Of a DNA stretch of 64,000 nt, positions 7,715-15,446 are shown one piece after another; within the stretch, counting starts at the first letter, position 1, and every line of letters begins with the position of its first letter. The notes under the pieces were generated by a model, which did no database searches, was not told the DNA's origin, and saw only the letters and a program-made list of their open reading frames with translations. Origin of the DNA: Acidimicrobiia bacterium (GTDB lineage: Bacteria; Actinomycetota; Acidimicrobiia; Spongiisociales; ZC4RG35). The translations under genes were made by a program, and so were the position numbers. The DNA lies in NCBI GenBank assembly GCA_028284765.1, contig JANQRA010000023.1, forward strand, positions 32,694-96,693, read 5' to 3'.

Positions 7715-8890
7715 ATGCGAATCGTTCTCGTCACCGGCAAAGGGGGAGTCGGTAAGACCACTGTCGCCGCGAGCACTGCGATAGCGGCTGCCGATTCCGG
7801 TCTTCGCACACTGGTGACATCTACCGATCCGGCACATTCGCTGAGTGACGCCCTGACAGTCGATCTCGGCACCCAGCCCACTGACGTCGTCGATCGGCTT
7901 CACGGCCAACAAATCGACACCCAGGAACAGCTGGACAACTACTGGGGCTCCATCCGAGACCAGCTGATGAACGTGCTCGATTGGGGAGGCGTCGCCGGTA
8001 TCGAAGCTGAGGAGTTTCTCGTTTTCCCGGGTATGGACGAGCTCTTCGCGTTGATGGAGGTGAACAAACACGCCCGCTCGGGCGAATACGACCTGATTGT
8101 CGTCGACTGTGCGCCGACGGCGGAGACGCTCCGTCTTCTCTCTCTTCCTGAGGTCCTCTCGTGGTATTTCGAGAAGGTGCTCCCGACCGAGCGCCGGATC
8201 ATGAAAGCGGCTCGTCCGATCCTCAATCGGTTGACAGATCTCCCTCTGCCCGAGGACGAGGTCTTCAACGCTGCCCAGTCGGTTTTTGAGTCTGTCGAGG
8301 GCGTGAAGGAGCTGATGTCCCAGCCCGAGATCACATCCGCCCGTTTGGTGGTCAACCCGGAGAAGATGGTCATCGACGAAGCGCGGAGGACTTACAGCTA
8401 TCTCGGTCTGTTTGGCTACGGCGTGGACGGCGTCGTTGTCAACCGGGTGCTTCCAGATCTGGTCGCCGATCCATACTTTGAACGCTGGCGCTCCATCCAG
8501 AAGGGTCACCTCGACACTGTTGACGATGCCTTCGCCGAAGTTCCGAGGCTTCGCTTGCGACTGTTTGATGACGAAATGGTTGGGGTAGACCGGCTTCGAC
8601 TGATGGCGTCAGAGCTCTACGCAGATCGAGACCCCGTTGCCGATTTCAAAGCTAAAAGCCCATTCCGGGTAGTGGAACGAGGGGAGCAGGTGGCGATGGA
8701 GCTCGACGTGCCTTTCTTTGAACGTTCGGAGCTCGACGTGTATCGCATAGGAACCGAGCTGTATGTCACCCTCGGCTCGTATCGCCGGTCTTTTGTGCTC
8801 CCTGATGCCTTGCAGAGGCGGGAGGTCACTGGCGCCAAGCTCGACCATGGCACTTTGACTGTCGTCTTCGGCGAAACAGGGCAGAAATGA
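7715..8890 (+). CDS. ArsA/Get3-like ATPase with C-terminal Hsp20-like domain
   Basis: A 391-aa SIMIBI-class ATPase. The deviant Walker A GKGGVGKTT has both the signature Lys (9) and the P-loop Lys (14). Switch I STDPAHS carries the catalytic Asp, and VVDCAPTAETL is the switch II/A-loop region. The last ~75 residues form the Hsp20/alpha-crystallin-like domain found at the end of many bacterial ArsA homologues. Such proteins are unlikely to be arsenite pumps here, since no arsB, arsC or arsR is nearby; tail-anchored or client protein handling is a better analogy. Overlaps the next gene by 4 bases (ATGA). Confidence 0.88.
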   Translation: MRIVLVTGKGGVGKTTVAASTAIAAADSGLRTLVTSTDPAHSLSDALTVDLGTQPTDVVDRLHGQQIDTQEQLDNYWGSIRDQLMNVLDWGGVAGIEAEEFLVFPGMDELFALMEVNKHARSGEYDLIVVDCAPTAETLRLLSLPEVLSWYFEKVLPTERRIMKAARPILNRLTDLPLPEDEVFNAAQSVFESVEGVKELMSQPEITSARLVVNPEKMVIDEARRTYSYLGLFGYGVDGVVVNRVLPDLVADPYFERWRSIQKGHLDTVDDAFAEVPRLRLRLFDDEMVGVDRLRLMASELYADRDPVADFKAKSPFRVVERGEQVAMELDVPFFERSELDVYRIGTELYVTLGSYRRSFVLPDALQRREVTGAKLDHGTLTVVFGETGQK

Positions 8891-9081
8891 ACTCCACCTC
8901 AACCAGAGATGCGCTCGTCAGAGCGGGGAGGCGGGTTGGCTTCCACTTGATTCAGGCGACGATCGAAGGGCTGAAGGCCGTTGAAGCTGTCATCGAAGAG
9001 ATTGGCGGAATTGGCGATCACGGCGACAATGGCGACGAAGACAGCACCGCCAGAGGTGTGCAGAGGATCGATATCGAATGA
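8887..9081 (+). CDS. Small hypothetical protein in the ArsA-YkvA operon
   Basis: A 64-aa protein. Residues 8-40 form a predicted amphipathic helix (LVRAGRRVGFHLIQATIEGL), followed by an acidic, Gly/Asp-rich tail. ATG overlaps the ArsA stop, and its own stop overlaps the ATG of the YkvA-like gene (both ATGA), so it is clearly part of a coupled operon. No family recognised. The helix could be a membrane-surface or ATPase-binding element, which is speculation. Confidence 0.65.
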   Translation: MNSTSTRDALVRAGRRVGFHLIQATIEGLKAVEAVIEEIGGIGDHGDNGDEDSTARGVQRIDIE

Positions 9082-9512
9082 CCAGCAAGAACGATAACCA
9101 GAGCGTCCGACCTGATGAGGTGCTTCCGCCTGATGGTTCCAGCCTGCAGGCACGACAGCTGATCACTGATGCCGTGTTGATGATGCCGAACATCATCAAG
9201 CTTGTGGTCCGACTCCTACAGGATCCCAGGGTTCCGAGGCGGGCAAAGATCACTCTGGGTCTGGCCGCTGCATACGTGGCCAGCCCAATCGATTTCATTC
9301 CGGAAGTCATTCCCGTTGTCGGCTGGGCAGACGATGTGATCATCGTCATGTTCGCTATCGACGCCCTCATCGAGAGGGCGGGGGAAGAGGTCGTCGAGGA
9401 GCATTGGGACGGCCCCGGCGACCTACTGTCGCTGGTGCGCGATGTCGTTGCGCTCTCGCGCAACATTGTCCCGAAGCGTCTCGGTCAGATCATCGATCGC
9501 CTCAGCGGCTAG
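9078..9512 (+). CDS. YkvA/DUF1232 family membrane-associated protein
   Basis: A 144-aa protein with the DUF1232 core at about 50-95: AKITLGLAAAYVASPIDFIPE followed by a short hydrophobic helix with GWADDVIIV. The SPIDxIPD-like motif is the family hallmark. Function unknown; homologues in plants and bacteria are small membrane proteins. It ends the SRPBCC-ArsA-small protein operon. The next gene begins 33 bases later with an apparent independent, leaderless promoter. Confidence 0.85.
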   Translation: MTSKNDNQSVRPDEVLPPDGSSLQARQLITDAVLMMPNIIKLVVRLLQDPRVPRRAKITLGLAAAYVASPIDFIPEVIPVVGWADDVIIVMFAIDALIERAGEEVVEEHWDGPGDLLSLVRDVVALSRNIVPKRLGQIIDRLSG

Positions 9513-9533
9513 AGCCGGTCCGAAGCCTGGCCC

Positions 9534-9539
9534 TATCAT
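9534..9539 (+). promoter_or_regulatory. -10 element (TATCAT) of a leaderless start
   Basis: TANNNT exactly 6 bases before the ATG at 9546, a close match to the -10 consensus. No Shine-Dalgarno sequence lies between, so the transcript probably begins at the start codon. Confidence 0.5.
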
Positions 9540-9545
9540 CTGAAT

Positions 9546-10571
9546 ATGCCCTTTAGTGACGGCCTCGCCGACTTCAGATCTGACACCGTCACCCGGCCGA
9601 CGCCTGCGATGTACCAAGCAATGGCAGAAGCCGAGCTCGGCGATGATGTCTATCACGACGATCCGACCGTTCTTGCCCTCGAGAGAGAATCTGCCGAGGC
9701 GGTTGGCAAAGAGGATGCCGTCTTTGTCCCGACCGGCACGATGGGAAATCAGCTCTCTATCCAGTTGCACACAAACCCCGGGGAAGAGGTCATCTCCAAT
9801 GCTGCGAGCCATCTCAGGTCAATCGAGCGGGGAGCGGCTTCAGCGTTCGCCGGTGTGGCCTTTCGCTCGGTGGAACGCCCAGGGGGCCAAATCGAGCCCG
9901 AGGATGTGGACAACGCCATGGGAATGGCGGGTTTCTTCCCGCGCATCAGCTTGTTGACATGGGAGAACACCCACAACCTGTCAGGCGGGAGGGTCGTTTC
10001 GTTTGACCTGATGAAACGCACATCGGGGGTTGCCCGGGAACATGGCCTGAAGATCCATCTTGACGGGGCTCGTCTGTGGAATGCGGTCGCGGCTACCGGC
10101 ATCGACGGTCCGGATTGGGGGGAACTGGCCGACACGATTCAGTTTTGTTTCTCCAAGGGTCTGGGAGCTCCGATCGGTTCCGTGGTTTGTGGCGACAGCG
10201 AGACGATCGCAGAGCTTCGCTATCTCCGCGGACGTGCCGGTGGTGCCATGCGTCAAGCGGGCGTCGTCGCAGCAGCCGCTCGAGTTGGACTAGCTGAGCG
10301 TGAACGGCTGGCTGAGGATCATCTGCTGGGGGACAAGCTCGCCGTCGGACTCGCCGAGCGATTCATCGGTTCAGTCGATCCTGGGGCGGTGGAGACCAAT
10401 ATCGTGAACGTCGACTTCGATGCTCTCGGGATGGCGTGGACCGAGGTATCGGGGCGCCTGGATGGCGCCGGTATCAAGGCCAATGGACCGATCGGTCCGG
10501 TATGGCGTCTGGTGACTCATCGGAATGTCGACGACTCTGATGTCGCCCGACTCTTAGATATTCTGGCGTAA
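9546..10571 (+). CDS. ltaE: Low-specificity L-threonine aldolase
   Basis: PLP enzyme of fold type I, 341 aa, cleaving L-threonine or L-allo-threonine to glycine and acetaldehyde. The beta-eliminating lyase domain starts with the usual DFRSDTVTRPT (about 9-19). GDDVYHDDPT follows, and the PLP Lys is in CFSKGLGAP (about residue 203). The length is normal. The gene appears transcribed from its own promoter and is followed 33 bases later by fabD. Nothing links the function directly to fatty acid synthesis, so the adjacency may be incidental. Confidence 0.9.
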   Translation: MPFSDGLADFRSDTVTRPTPAMYQAMAEAELGDDVYHDDPTVLALERESAEAVGKEDAVFVPTGTMGNQLSIQLHTNPGEEVISNAASHLRSIERGAASAFAGVAFRSVERPGGQIEPEDVDNAMGMAGFFPRISLLTWENTHNLSGGRVVSFDLMKRTSGVAREHGLKIHLDGARLWNAVAATGIDGPDWGELADTIQFCFSKGLGAPIGSVVCGDSETIAELRYLRGRAGGAMRQAGVVAAAARVGLAERERLAEDHLLGDKLAVGLAERFIGSVDPGAVETNIVNVDFDALGMAWTEVSGRLDGAGIKANGPIGPVWRLVTHRNVDDSDVARLLDILA

Positions 10572-10604
10572 CGACTGCCGCGGGCACGGAGTCGAAATCT
10601 GCAG

Positions 10605-11537
10605 ATGAGTGTTGCTGTCTTGTTCCCAGGCCAGGGGAGCCAATTCGTGGGGATGGGGTCCGAGCTGTTCGAACGTCGTCCTGACCTACTCGGTAGCTCA
10701 GCCGACGAAATCCTTGGGTGGTCGCTGCGCGAGGTCTGCCTCGAAGGGCCAGAGGAGAAACTGACACGAACCGAGTTTGCCCAGCCTGCGCTCTTTGCTC
10801 TGGCCTACGCCTGCTACGTCGAGGCTGAGGAGGCTGGACTTGCGCCTGACGCGGCAGCGGGGCACTCCCTCGGGGAGTACACCGCGCTCACCGCTGCGGG
10901 GGCATTGACGTTCGAGGACGCATTGCGGGTGGTAGTTGCACGTGGTCTCGCCATGGCGCAGGCAGCAGATCTCGAGCCGAGCGGGATGGCAGCCTTGATC
11001 GGGGCGGATGAAGCCAAAGCCCAGGAGGTCGCAAAGGCCAACAACGCCAGTGGAGGACGTCTCCAAGTGGCGAACCTCAACGCCCCGGGCCAGATCGTCG
11101 TTGCCGGGTCCAAAGCAGACATCGAATGGCTGGAAGAGAACGCCCGGGACCACGGGATCCGAAGAGCGATCCCCCTGAAAGTCGCCGGAGCTTTCCATTC
11201 CTCATTCATGCAATCGGCGTCTGATGCGGTTGGTGCCGCACTCGCAGAAGTGAGCTTTGGCGAGACGAGCTTCCCGGTATGGGCAAACACCACGGCTGCC
11301 CCCCACGTTTCTGGAGAGATTGCCTCGGAACTCGCCGATCAAGTTGTCTCTCCGGTCCGGTTCGAGGCAAGCCTCAGAGACATGGCCGCACGAGGTATCG
11401 ATCGCTACATACACATAGGGCCTGGGGACGTGACCGCAGGAATGGCGCGCCGTATCGTCGATGGAGACGCAGTGTCGGCGATTTCATCCATCGAAGATGT
11501 CGGTCCTGTACTGGATTCGGTCGGTACGATCGCCTGA
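10605..11537 (+). CDS. fabD: Malonyl-CoA:ACP transacylase
   Basis: Transfers malonyl groups from CoA to acyl carrier protein for type II fatty acid synthesis; cytoplasmic, 310 aa. It begins with FPGQGSQFVGMG, the catalytic Ser is in GHSLGEY (about residue 88), and the catalytic His is in AFHSS (about 197). First gene of a fabD-fabH-fabG-acpP run with short gaps or overlaps. No clear Shine-Dalgarno sequence is seen before the ATG. Confidence 0.95.
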   Translation: MSVAVLFPGQGSQFVGMGSELFERRPDLLGSSADEILGWSLREVCLEGPEEKLTRTEFAQPALFALAYACYVEAEEAGLAPDAAAGHSLGEYTALTAAGALTFEDALRVVVARGLAMAQAADLEPSGMAALIGADEAKAQEVAKANNASGGRLQVANLNAPGQIVVAGSKADIEWLEENARDHGIRRAIPLKVAGAFHSSFMQSASDAVGAALAEVSFGETSFPVWANTTAAPHVSGEIASELADQVVSPVRFEASLRDMAARGIDRYIHIGPGDVTAGMARRIVDGDAVSAISSIEDVGPVLDSVGTIA

Positions 11538-11549
11538 TCAGGAGACTCA

Positions 11550-12635
11550 ATGATCAACGCTGAAATCACGGGCTGGGGCAAGTGCATGCCACCCAACGTC
11601 CTGTCCAACCACGATTTAGAGCAAATCGTGGACACGACTGATGAGTGGATCACGACTCGAACTGGAATCAAGGAACGGCGAATCAGCCATGTCGACACTT
11701 CGGAAATGGCGTATGTGGCGGGAATGCGGGCCCTGTCAGCTGCCGGGAAAACGCCCGAAGACATCGATCTGCTGATTGTCGCCACGTGCTCTGGCGACTC
11801 GATTATCCCGTCAACAGCATCGATCGTTCAGAAGAAGCTGGGTGCTTCGGGTGCGGCTGCCATGGACCTCAACTCCGCCTGTTCAGGGTTTGTGTACTCC
11901 ATGGTTGTCGCCTCCAACATGATCAAAGGCGGGGCCAACAAGACTGCCCTCCTCATAGGTGCCGAAAAGCTCCACTACGTGACTGACTACACGGATCGTG
12001 CCACCTGCATCCTGTTTGGCGACGGTGCGGGGGCGGTGGTGATGGAGGCAACGGAAGAGCCCCACGGAGTGATGGCGACCGATTTGGGCAACGACGGGAC
12101 GATCTACGACCTGCTTCAAGTACCGAAGGATGGGACGATGGGTGAGCCCGGTCAGCGTGACCCACAGATGCAGGCCATCTCCATGCAAGGTCAAGGCGTC
12201 TTCAAGCAGGCCGTCACCGGAATGGCCGAGTCGGCCACGATCTCAATGGGGAAGGCGGGAGTGGGCCTCGAGGATGTCGACCTGCTGATCCCTCATCAGG
12301 CGAATGTGCGGATTATCGATGCGACGGCTCGTCGTCTGGGTCTCGACGACTCGAAAGTCTTCGTCAACATCCACTCTTATGGCAACACGTCTGGAGCCAC
12401 GATTCCTGTTGCCCTCACCGAGGCTCTGGAACAGGGTCGAATCCAACCTGGGAGCACGGTGGTCTTTGCGGCCTTCGGTGCGGGTATGAGCTGGGGCTCA
12501 ATGGTGTACAAGTGGGGATCCAGGGTTGATCCGCTGGCCACTCCTGAAATCGACCTACCGCCAACCGACCAGACGACAATGGACATTCTCTCGGCGAACT
12601 TTGACTTCTTCGGCATGCCGGAGAAGTTGGCGTGA
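11550..12635 (+). CDS. fabH: Beta-ketoacyl-ACP synthase III with C-terminal extension
   Basis: Condenses an acyl-CoA starter with malonyl-ACP to begin fatty acid synthesis. Catalytic triad: Cys111 in NSACSGF, His in IPHQAN (about 248) and Asn in YGNTSG (about 278). At 361 aa it is about 40 residues longer than typical FabH (~320 aa): after the usual end (WGSMVYKWG) there is an extra tail containing DPLATPEIDLPP and a final helix. GGAGA precedes the ATG. The stop overlaps the GTG of fabG. Confidence 0.94.
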   Translation: MINAEITGWGKCMPPNVLSNHDLEQIVDTTDEWITTRTGIKERRISHVDTSEMAYVAGMRALSAAGKTPEDIDLLIVATCSGDSIIPSTASIVQKKLGASGAAAMDLNSACSGFVYSMVVASNMIKGGANKTALLIGAEKLHYVTDYTDRATCILFGDGAGAVVMEATEEPHGVMATDLGNDGTIYDLLQVPKDGTMGEPGQRDPQMQAISMQGQGVFKQAVTGMAESATISMGKAGVGLEDVDLLIPHQANVRIIDATARRLGLDDSKVFVNIHSYGNTSGATIPVALTEALEQGRIQPGSTVVFAAFGAGMSWGSMVYKWGSRVDPLATPEIDLPPTDQTTMDILSANFDFFGMPEKLA

Positions 12636-13378
12636 CCGACGCTACGCCAAAGGTCGCTCTCGTTACTGGCGGGTCTAGAGGACTTGGCAGAGCCATCGCC
12701 ATCGGCTTGGCTGCCGACGGCTACCACGTCGCCGTCAACTACGCACGTAATGAGTCTGCCGCGCAGGAGGTCGTCTCTGCGATCGAGGAAGTCGGTTCGA
12801 GGGCCATCGCCGTTCAGGCGGACGTTGGTGATGAAGAGGCAGTCGCTTCGATGTTCGAGGCCGTCCGCTCGGAGCTGGGGCAACCGACCGTTCTTGTCAA
12901 CAACGCTGGCATCACGAAGGATGAGCTCATGTTGCGGATGTCGTCAGATGGCTTTGATGAAGTCATCAAGACCAACTTGAGGTCGGCCTTTCTCTGCACG
13001 AAGGCTGCGATGAGAGGAATGCTCAGGGCTCGGTTTGGTCGGATCATCTCGATTGCTTCCGTTGCCGGTGTCGTCGGTAACCCTGGTCAAGCCAACTACG
13101 CGGCGTCCAAGGCAGGCATGATTGGGCTCGCTAAGTCGGTAGCCAAGGAGGTGGGGTCGAGGGGGATCACCTCGAATGTCGTGGCGCCTGGATTCATCGA
13201 GACCGACATGACGGACGAACTCGGTGAAGATGTCAAAGCGTCGATTCTTGACTCAGTCAGTCTTGGTCGCTTTGGGCAGGCCGAGGAAGTGGCCGGACTG
13301 GTCCGCTTTCTCGCATCAGATGAAGCTTCATATATAACCGGCCAGGTGATCGCCGTTGACGGTGGCCTGGCCTTGTAA
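12632..13378 (+). CDS. fabG: 3-oxoacyl-ACP reductase
   Basis: NADPH-dependent short-chain dehydrogenase, 248 aa, reducing beta-ketoacyl-ACP in elongation. Rossmann motif TGGSRGLGRA (about 12-21), NNAG near 88, and catalytic Ser...Tyr-x3-Lys (SIASVAG, then YAASK about 153-157). GTG start overlaps the fabH stop by 4 bases. Context makes a fatty acid synthesis role very likely, as opposed to the many other SDR functions. Confidence 0.94.
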   Translation: MTDATPKVALVTGGSRGLGRAIAIGLAADGYHVAVNYARNESAAQEVVSAIEEVGSRAIAVQADVGDEEAVASMFEAVRSELGQPTVLVNNAGITKDELMLRMSSDGFDEVIKTNLRSAFLCTKAAMRGMLRARFGRIISIASVAGVVGNPGQANYAASKAGMIGLAKSVAKEVGSRGITSNVVAPGFIETDMTDELGEDVKASILDSVSLGRFGQAEEVAGLVRFLASDEASYITGQVIAVDGGLAL

Positions 13379-13406
13379 GTTGCCCCCAACACAATAAGGA
13401 GAACCC

Positions 13407-13649
13407 ATGGACAGAAATGAAGTATCGGAGCGAATGAACGGCGTTCTCGTCTCTGAACTAGGTCTTGATGCGTCCAAGATCAAAGACGACGCCCATTTCG
13501 AGGAGGATCTGGATGTCGACAGCCTCGGTGTAGTGGAGCTGCTCATGGCTCTCGAAGACGAGTTCGACGTGAAGATCCCCGACGAAGAGGCAGAGTCAAT
13601 CGTGACAGTGGGCCAGGCCATCGATCTGGTGCACGGAAAACTCAGCTGA
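13407..13649 (+). CDS. acpP: Acyl carrier protein
   Basis: An 80-aa carrier with the phosphopantetheine attachment Ser in VDSLG (about residue 38) and the acidic helix II (VVELLMALEDEF) that docks synthase partners. The ATG is preceded by AAGGAG. The gene ends the fab run and is followed by a hairpin (13653-13695). In many bacteria fabF follows acpP directly; here the next gene is on the opposite strand and unrelated. Confidence 0.96.
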   Translation: MDRNEVSERMNGVLVSELGLDASKIKDDAHFEEDLDVDSLGVVELLMALEDEFDVKIPDEEAESIVTVGQAIDLVHGKLS

Positions 13650-13652
13650 ACT

Positions 13653-13695
13653 AGAACCCGATCCTCGACCGCATGCGGACCCGTGGTCGGGTTCT
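13653..13695 (+). terminator. Hairpin between acpP and a convergent gene
   Basis: Bases 13653-13661 (AGAACCCGA) pair with 13687-13695 over 9 base pairs. The 25-base interior itself contains the palindrome CCGCATGCGG (13669-13678). A short T-rich stretch (TTCT) sits at the 3' edge on the plus strand. Its place between two convergent genes fits a terminator, possibly bidirectional. Confidence 0.6.
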
Positions 13696-13696
13696 T

Positions 13697-13942
13697 CTAC
13701 GTCCGCTCTTGCCACTCGGCCAGGCTGCGGAAGACCAATACGAGGAGGAGTCCGACTCCGATAGTTGCGGCGATGAAGGACACCGCTGCAATCAGGACTG
13801 ACCAGCCATAACAAGGCTGTGAAAGGCCAGTGATATCGGGCTGTCTGCAACTCACGTCGGTCACCACCCAGCCGAGTGCTCCGGCCAGCAGACCCATGAG
13901 CAGCGACGGTATGGCGATCCACGGATTGGGGAACCGTCTCAC
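13697..13942 (-). CDS. Small two-helix membrane protein, unknown
   Basis: An 81-aa protein read from a GTG at 13942 that overlaps the stop of the upstream gene (GTGA). It has hydrophobic helices at about 8-27 and 45-72, with a loop holding two Cys (VSCRQPD and QPCYGW), and ends in a charged tail. A longer reading of this frame exists, but its upstream part lacks protein-like composition and overlaps the upstream gene in a second frame. Function unknown; it probably works with its upstream membrane-protein neighbour. Confidence 0.6.
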   Translation of the reverse strand: MRRFPNPWIAIPSLLMGLLAGALGWVVTDVSCRQPDITGLSQPCYGWSVLIAAVSFIAATIGVGLLLVLVFRSLAEWQERT

Positions 13943-14682
13943 ACCGGATTCCCTTGGTCGTCTATCCCCGCAGCGTCGAGGATCTCGGTGGGTGCCAGCT
14001 CTGGCGGTATCGGGAACGAAGTGCCGGATTCGACCGGAGGGTGGAACGAGGCTTTCACAGCTGGGTTCCAGGCGAGCGCGGCCACACCAAATCCGATCAA
14101 TGCTGTCACGGTGCCCGCTATCCATCCCATGAATGGCGAGGTCCCAACGGCCAGGACTGGCCATACGGCGCGGACTCCTGCGAGACCACCCCACACGACC
14201 CTGGAATACAGAAATGCAAAGACGAGTGCGGACCCTCCGATCAGGATGGATGCCCAGGCTGGAGAGTCACTGGACACGAAGCCGACGACGGCAGGTGTGA
14301 ATAGAAGTGCGATAGCCGGTGCGATTGCCCGGGGCGGCGGCCCTGACGCCGACGGCAACGTTCGTATCGAACCAATCAGCCAGGGCGATAGCAGCGAAGC
14401 AACCGCCACAGCCGTCGCTCCGAGGCCAGCCCACCACAACAGGTCGATGGGGCGGGCGGCAGCCACTATCAGTGTTAGGCCCACCGAGCCGAGTGCGAGG
14501 CGATGACTCCAGCGGCCATGGCTGACAATCATGCCAACGGTCCCGACCGTAGAGGTTGCGAGGATTCCGGTCCCTATGAGTAGTGCTCCCGCTCCGGTCC
14601 ACGGATCGCTGTCCACCACGAGGGCGATGGCCCAGGTGATTGTGCAGAGAACTGCGGTGCCTGCGAGGAGCGAGAGTTTCAC
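13939..14682 (-). CDS. Multi-pass membrane protein, unknown
   Basis: About 247 aa from the GTG at 14682, with roughly seven hydrophobic segments and a soluble C-terminal tail of ~45 residues rich in Pro and acidic residues. The frame extends further upstream, but that part is not hydrophobic, is basic and low in protein-like character, and overlaps the histidine phosphatase gene, so the GTG 25 bases after that gene's stop is preferred. No family recognised. Coupled to the small membrane protein downstream. Confidence 0.65.
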   Translation of the reverse strand: MKLSLLAGTAVLCTITWAIALVVDSDPWTGAGALLIGTGILATSTVGTVGMIVSHGRWSHRLALGSVGLTLIVAAARPIDLLWWAGLGATAVAVASLLSPWLIGSIRTLPSASGPPPRAIAPAIALLFTPAVVGFVSSDSPAWASILIGGSALVFAFLYSRVVWGGLAGVRAVWPVLAVGTSPFMGWIAGTVTALIGFGVAALAWNPAVKASFHPPVESGTSFPIPPELAPTEILDAAGIDDQGNPV

Positions 14683-14707
14683 GCCGCGAGTTTCGCAGCG
14701 TCGAACG

Positions 14708-15382
14708 TCAAGCCGAAGTTGGCCCGTCTCCCGGTGACCCCGCTGTGACGACCCGCAAGTCTGACCGTTCGCCAAAACGTGGCGTGTCTGTCGGTCCCCA
14801 GACGGTTTCTTCGATCCAAGTGGCACCGGGGCGGAGCGTCACCACCGCACCAGTGGCGGGCGGTTCATCGTGCAGCGAAGAGAGACTGGCGCCGGTCAGG
14901 AGCAACCGACCGGCTTGAACGACGTCGCGGTGAGTCACGATCACGACATCGCCGTGGGGGTGCGAGGCATCCAACTCTCTGGCAACCCCTGCGACTCGGT
15001 CTGCGACGTCTCGAAGCTGTTCCGGGCTGAAGGAGAGCGACGTCGGGTCGTCCAGATACGACTCCAGTTCTCCGGGGAATCTCTCGGAGATCGTGTTCCA
15101 GGGGTGCCCTTTCCACCTGTCGGTGAGGGACCAGGGTCCAAGGTCAGCATGCACTCGGACGGGGACGGTTGATCGATTGGCGATTTCTTCGGCAGTTCGT
15201 AGAGCGCGCTGGACCGGAGAAGACCAGATCGCCACCACTGGGCGTGGGCCCAGGTAGCGGCCCACTCGGCGGGCCTGCTCCAGCCCGTTCGGTGACAGGT
15301 CGAAGCCGGCCAGAGAACCACAAACGAGATCGTCGGGGTTGTCGACTTCAGCGTGTCTAACGAGGTGAACAAGTGCCGCCAT
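14708..15382 (-). CDS. Histidine phosphatase family protein (phosphoglycerate mutase-like)
   Basis: A 224-aa branch-1 histidine phosphatase. The phospho-acceptor His is in LVRHAE (about 7-12; RHA rather than the commoner RHG), Arg is in SSPVQRALRTAE, and the second His in VIVTHRDVV (about 155). It may act on small phospho-metabolites or phosphosugars; the exact substrate is unknown. It is divergent from the DNA polymerase IV gene across a 64-base gap. Confidence 0.85.
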   Translation of the reverse strand: MAALVHLVRHAEVDNPDDLVCGSLAGFDLSPNGLEQARRVGRYLGPRPVVAIWSSPVQRALRTAEEIANRSTVPVRVHADLGPWSLTDRWKGHPWNTISERFPGELESYLDDPTSLSFSPEQLRDVADRVAGVARELDASHPHGDVVIVTHRDVVQAGRLLLTGASLSSLHDEPPATGAVVTLRPGATWIEETVWGPTDTPRFGERSDLRVVTAGSPGDGPTSA

Positions 15383-15433
15383 TGACTTCAGTTTGGCGGC
15401 TCAGATCTCAAACTCATGTCTTTCCAGCAGCTG

Positions 15434-15439
15434 TATCTT
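15434..15439 (+). promoter_or_regulatory. -10 element (TATCTT) upstream of dinB
   Basis: TANNNT hexamer 7 bases before the ATG at 15447. The GGAGA next to the ATG is too close (1 base) to act as a Shine-Dalgarno sequence, so a leaderless mRNA is likely. No SOS box of the TCGAAC-N4-GTTCGA type is visible in this short divergent region. Confidence 0.42.
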
Positions 15440-15446
15440 CGGAGAC

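Noticed and set aside
7673..8509. 278-codon open frame opposite the ArsA-like ATPase
   Set aside because: Covers the P-loop region of a clear gene in antisense; no protein-family features.
15383..15446. SOS (LexA) box before dinB
   Set aside because: No TCGAAC-type palindrome is present in the 64-base divergent gap.
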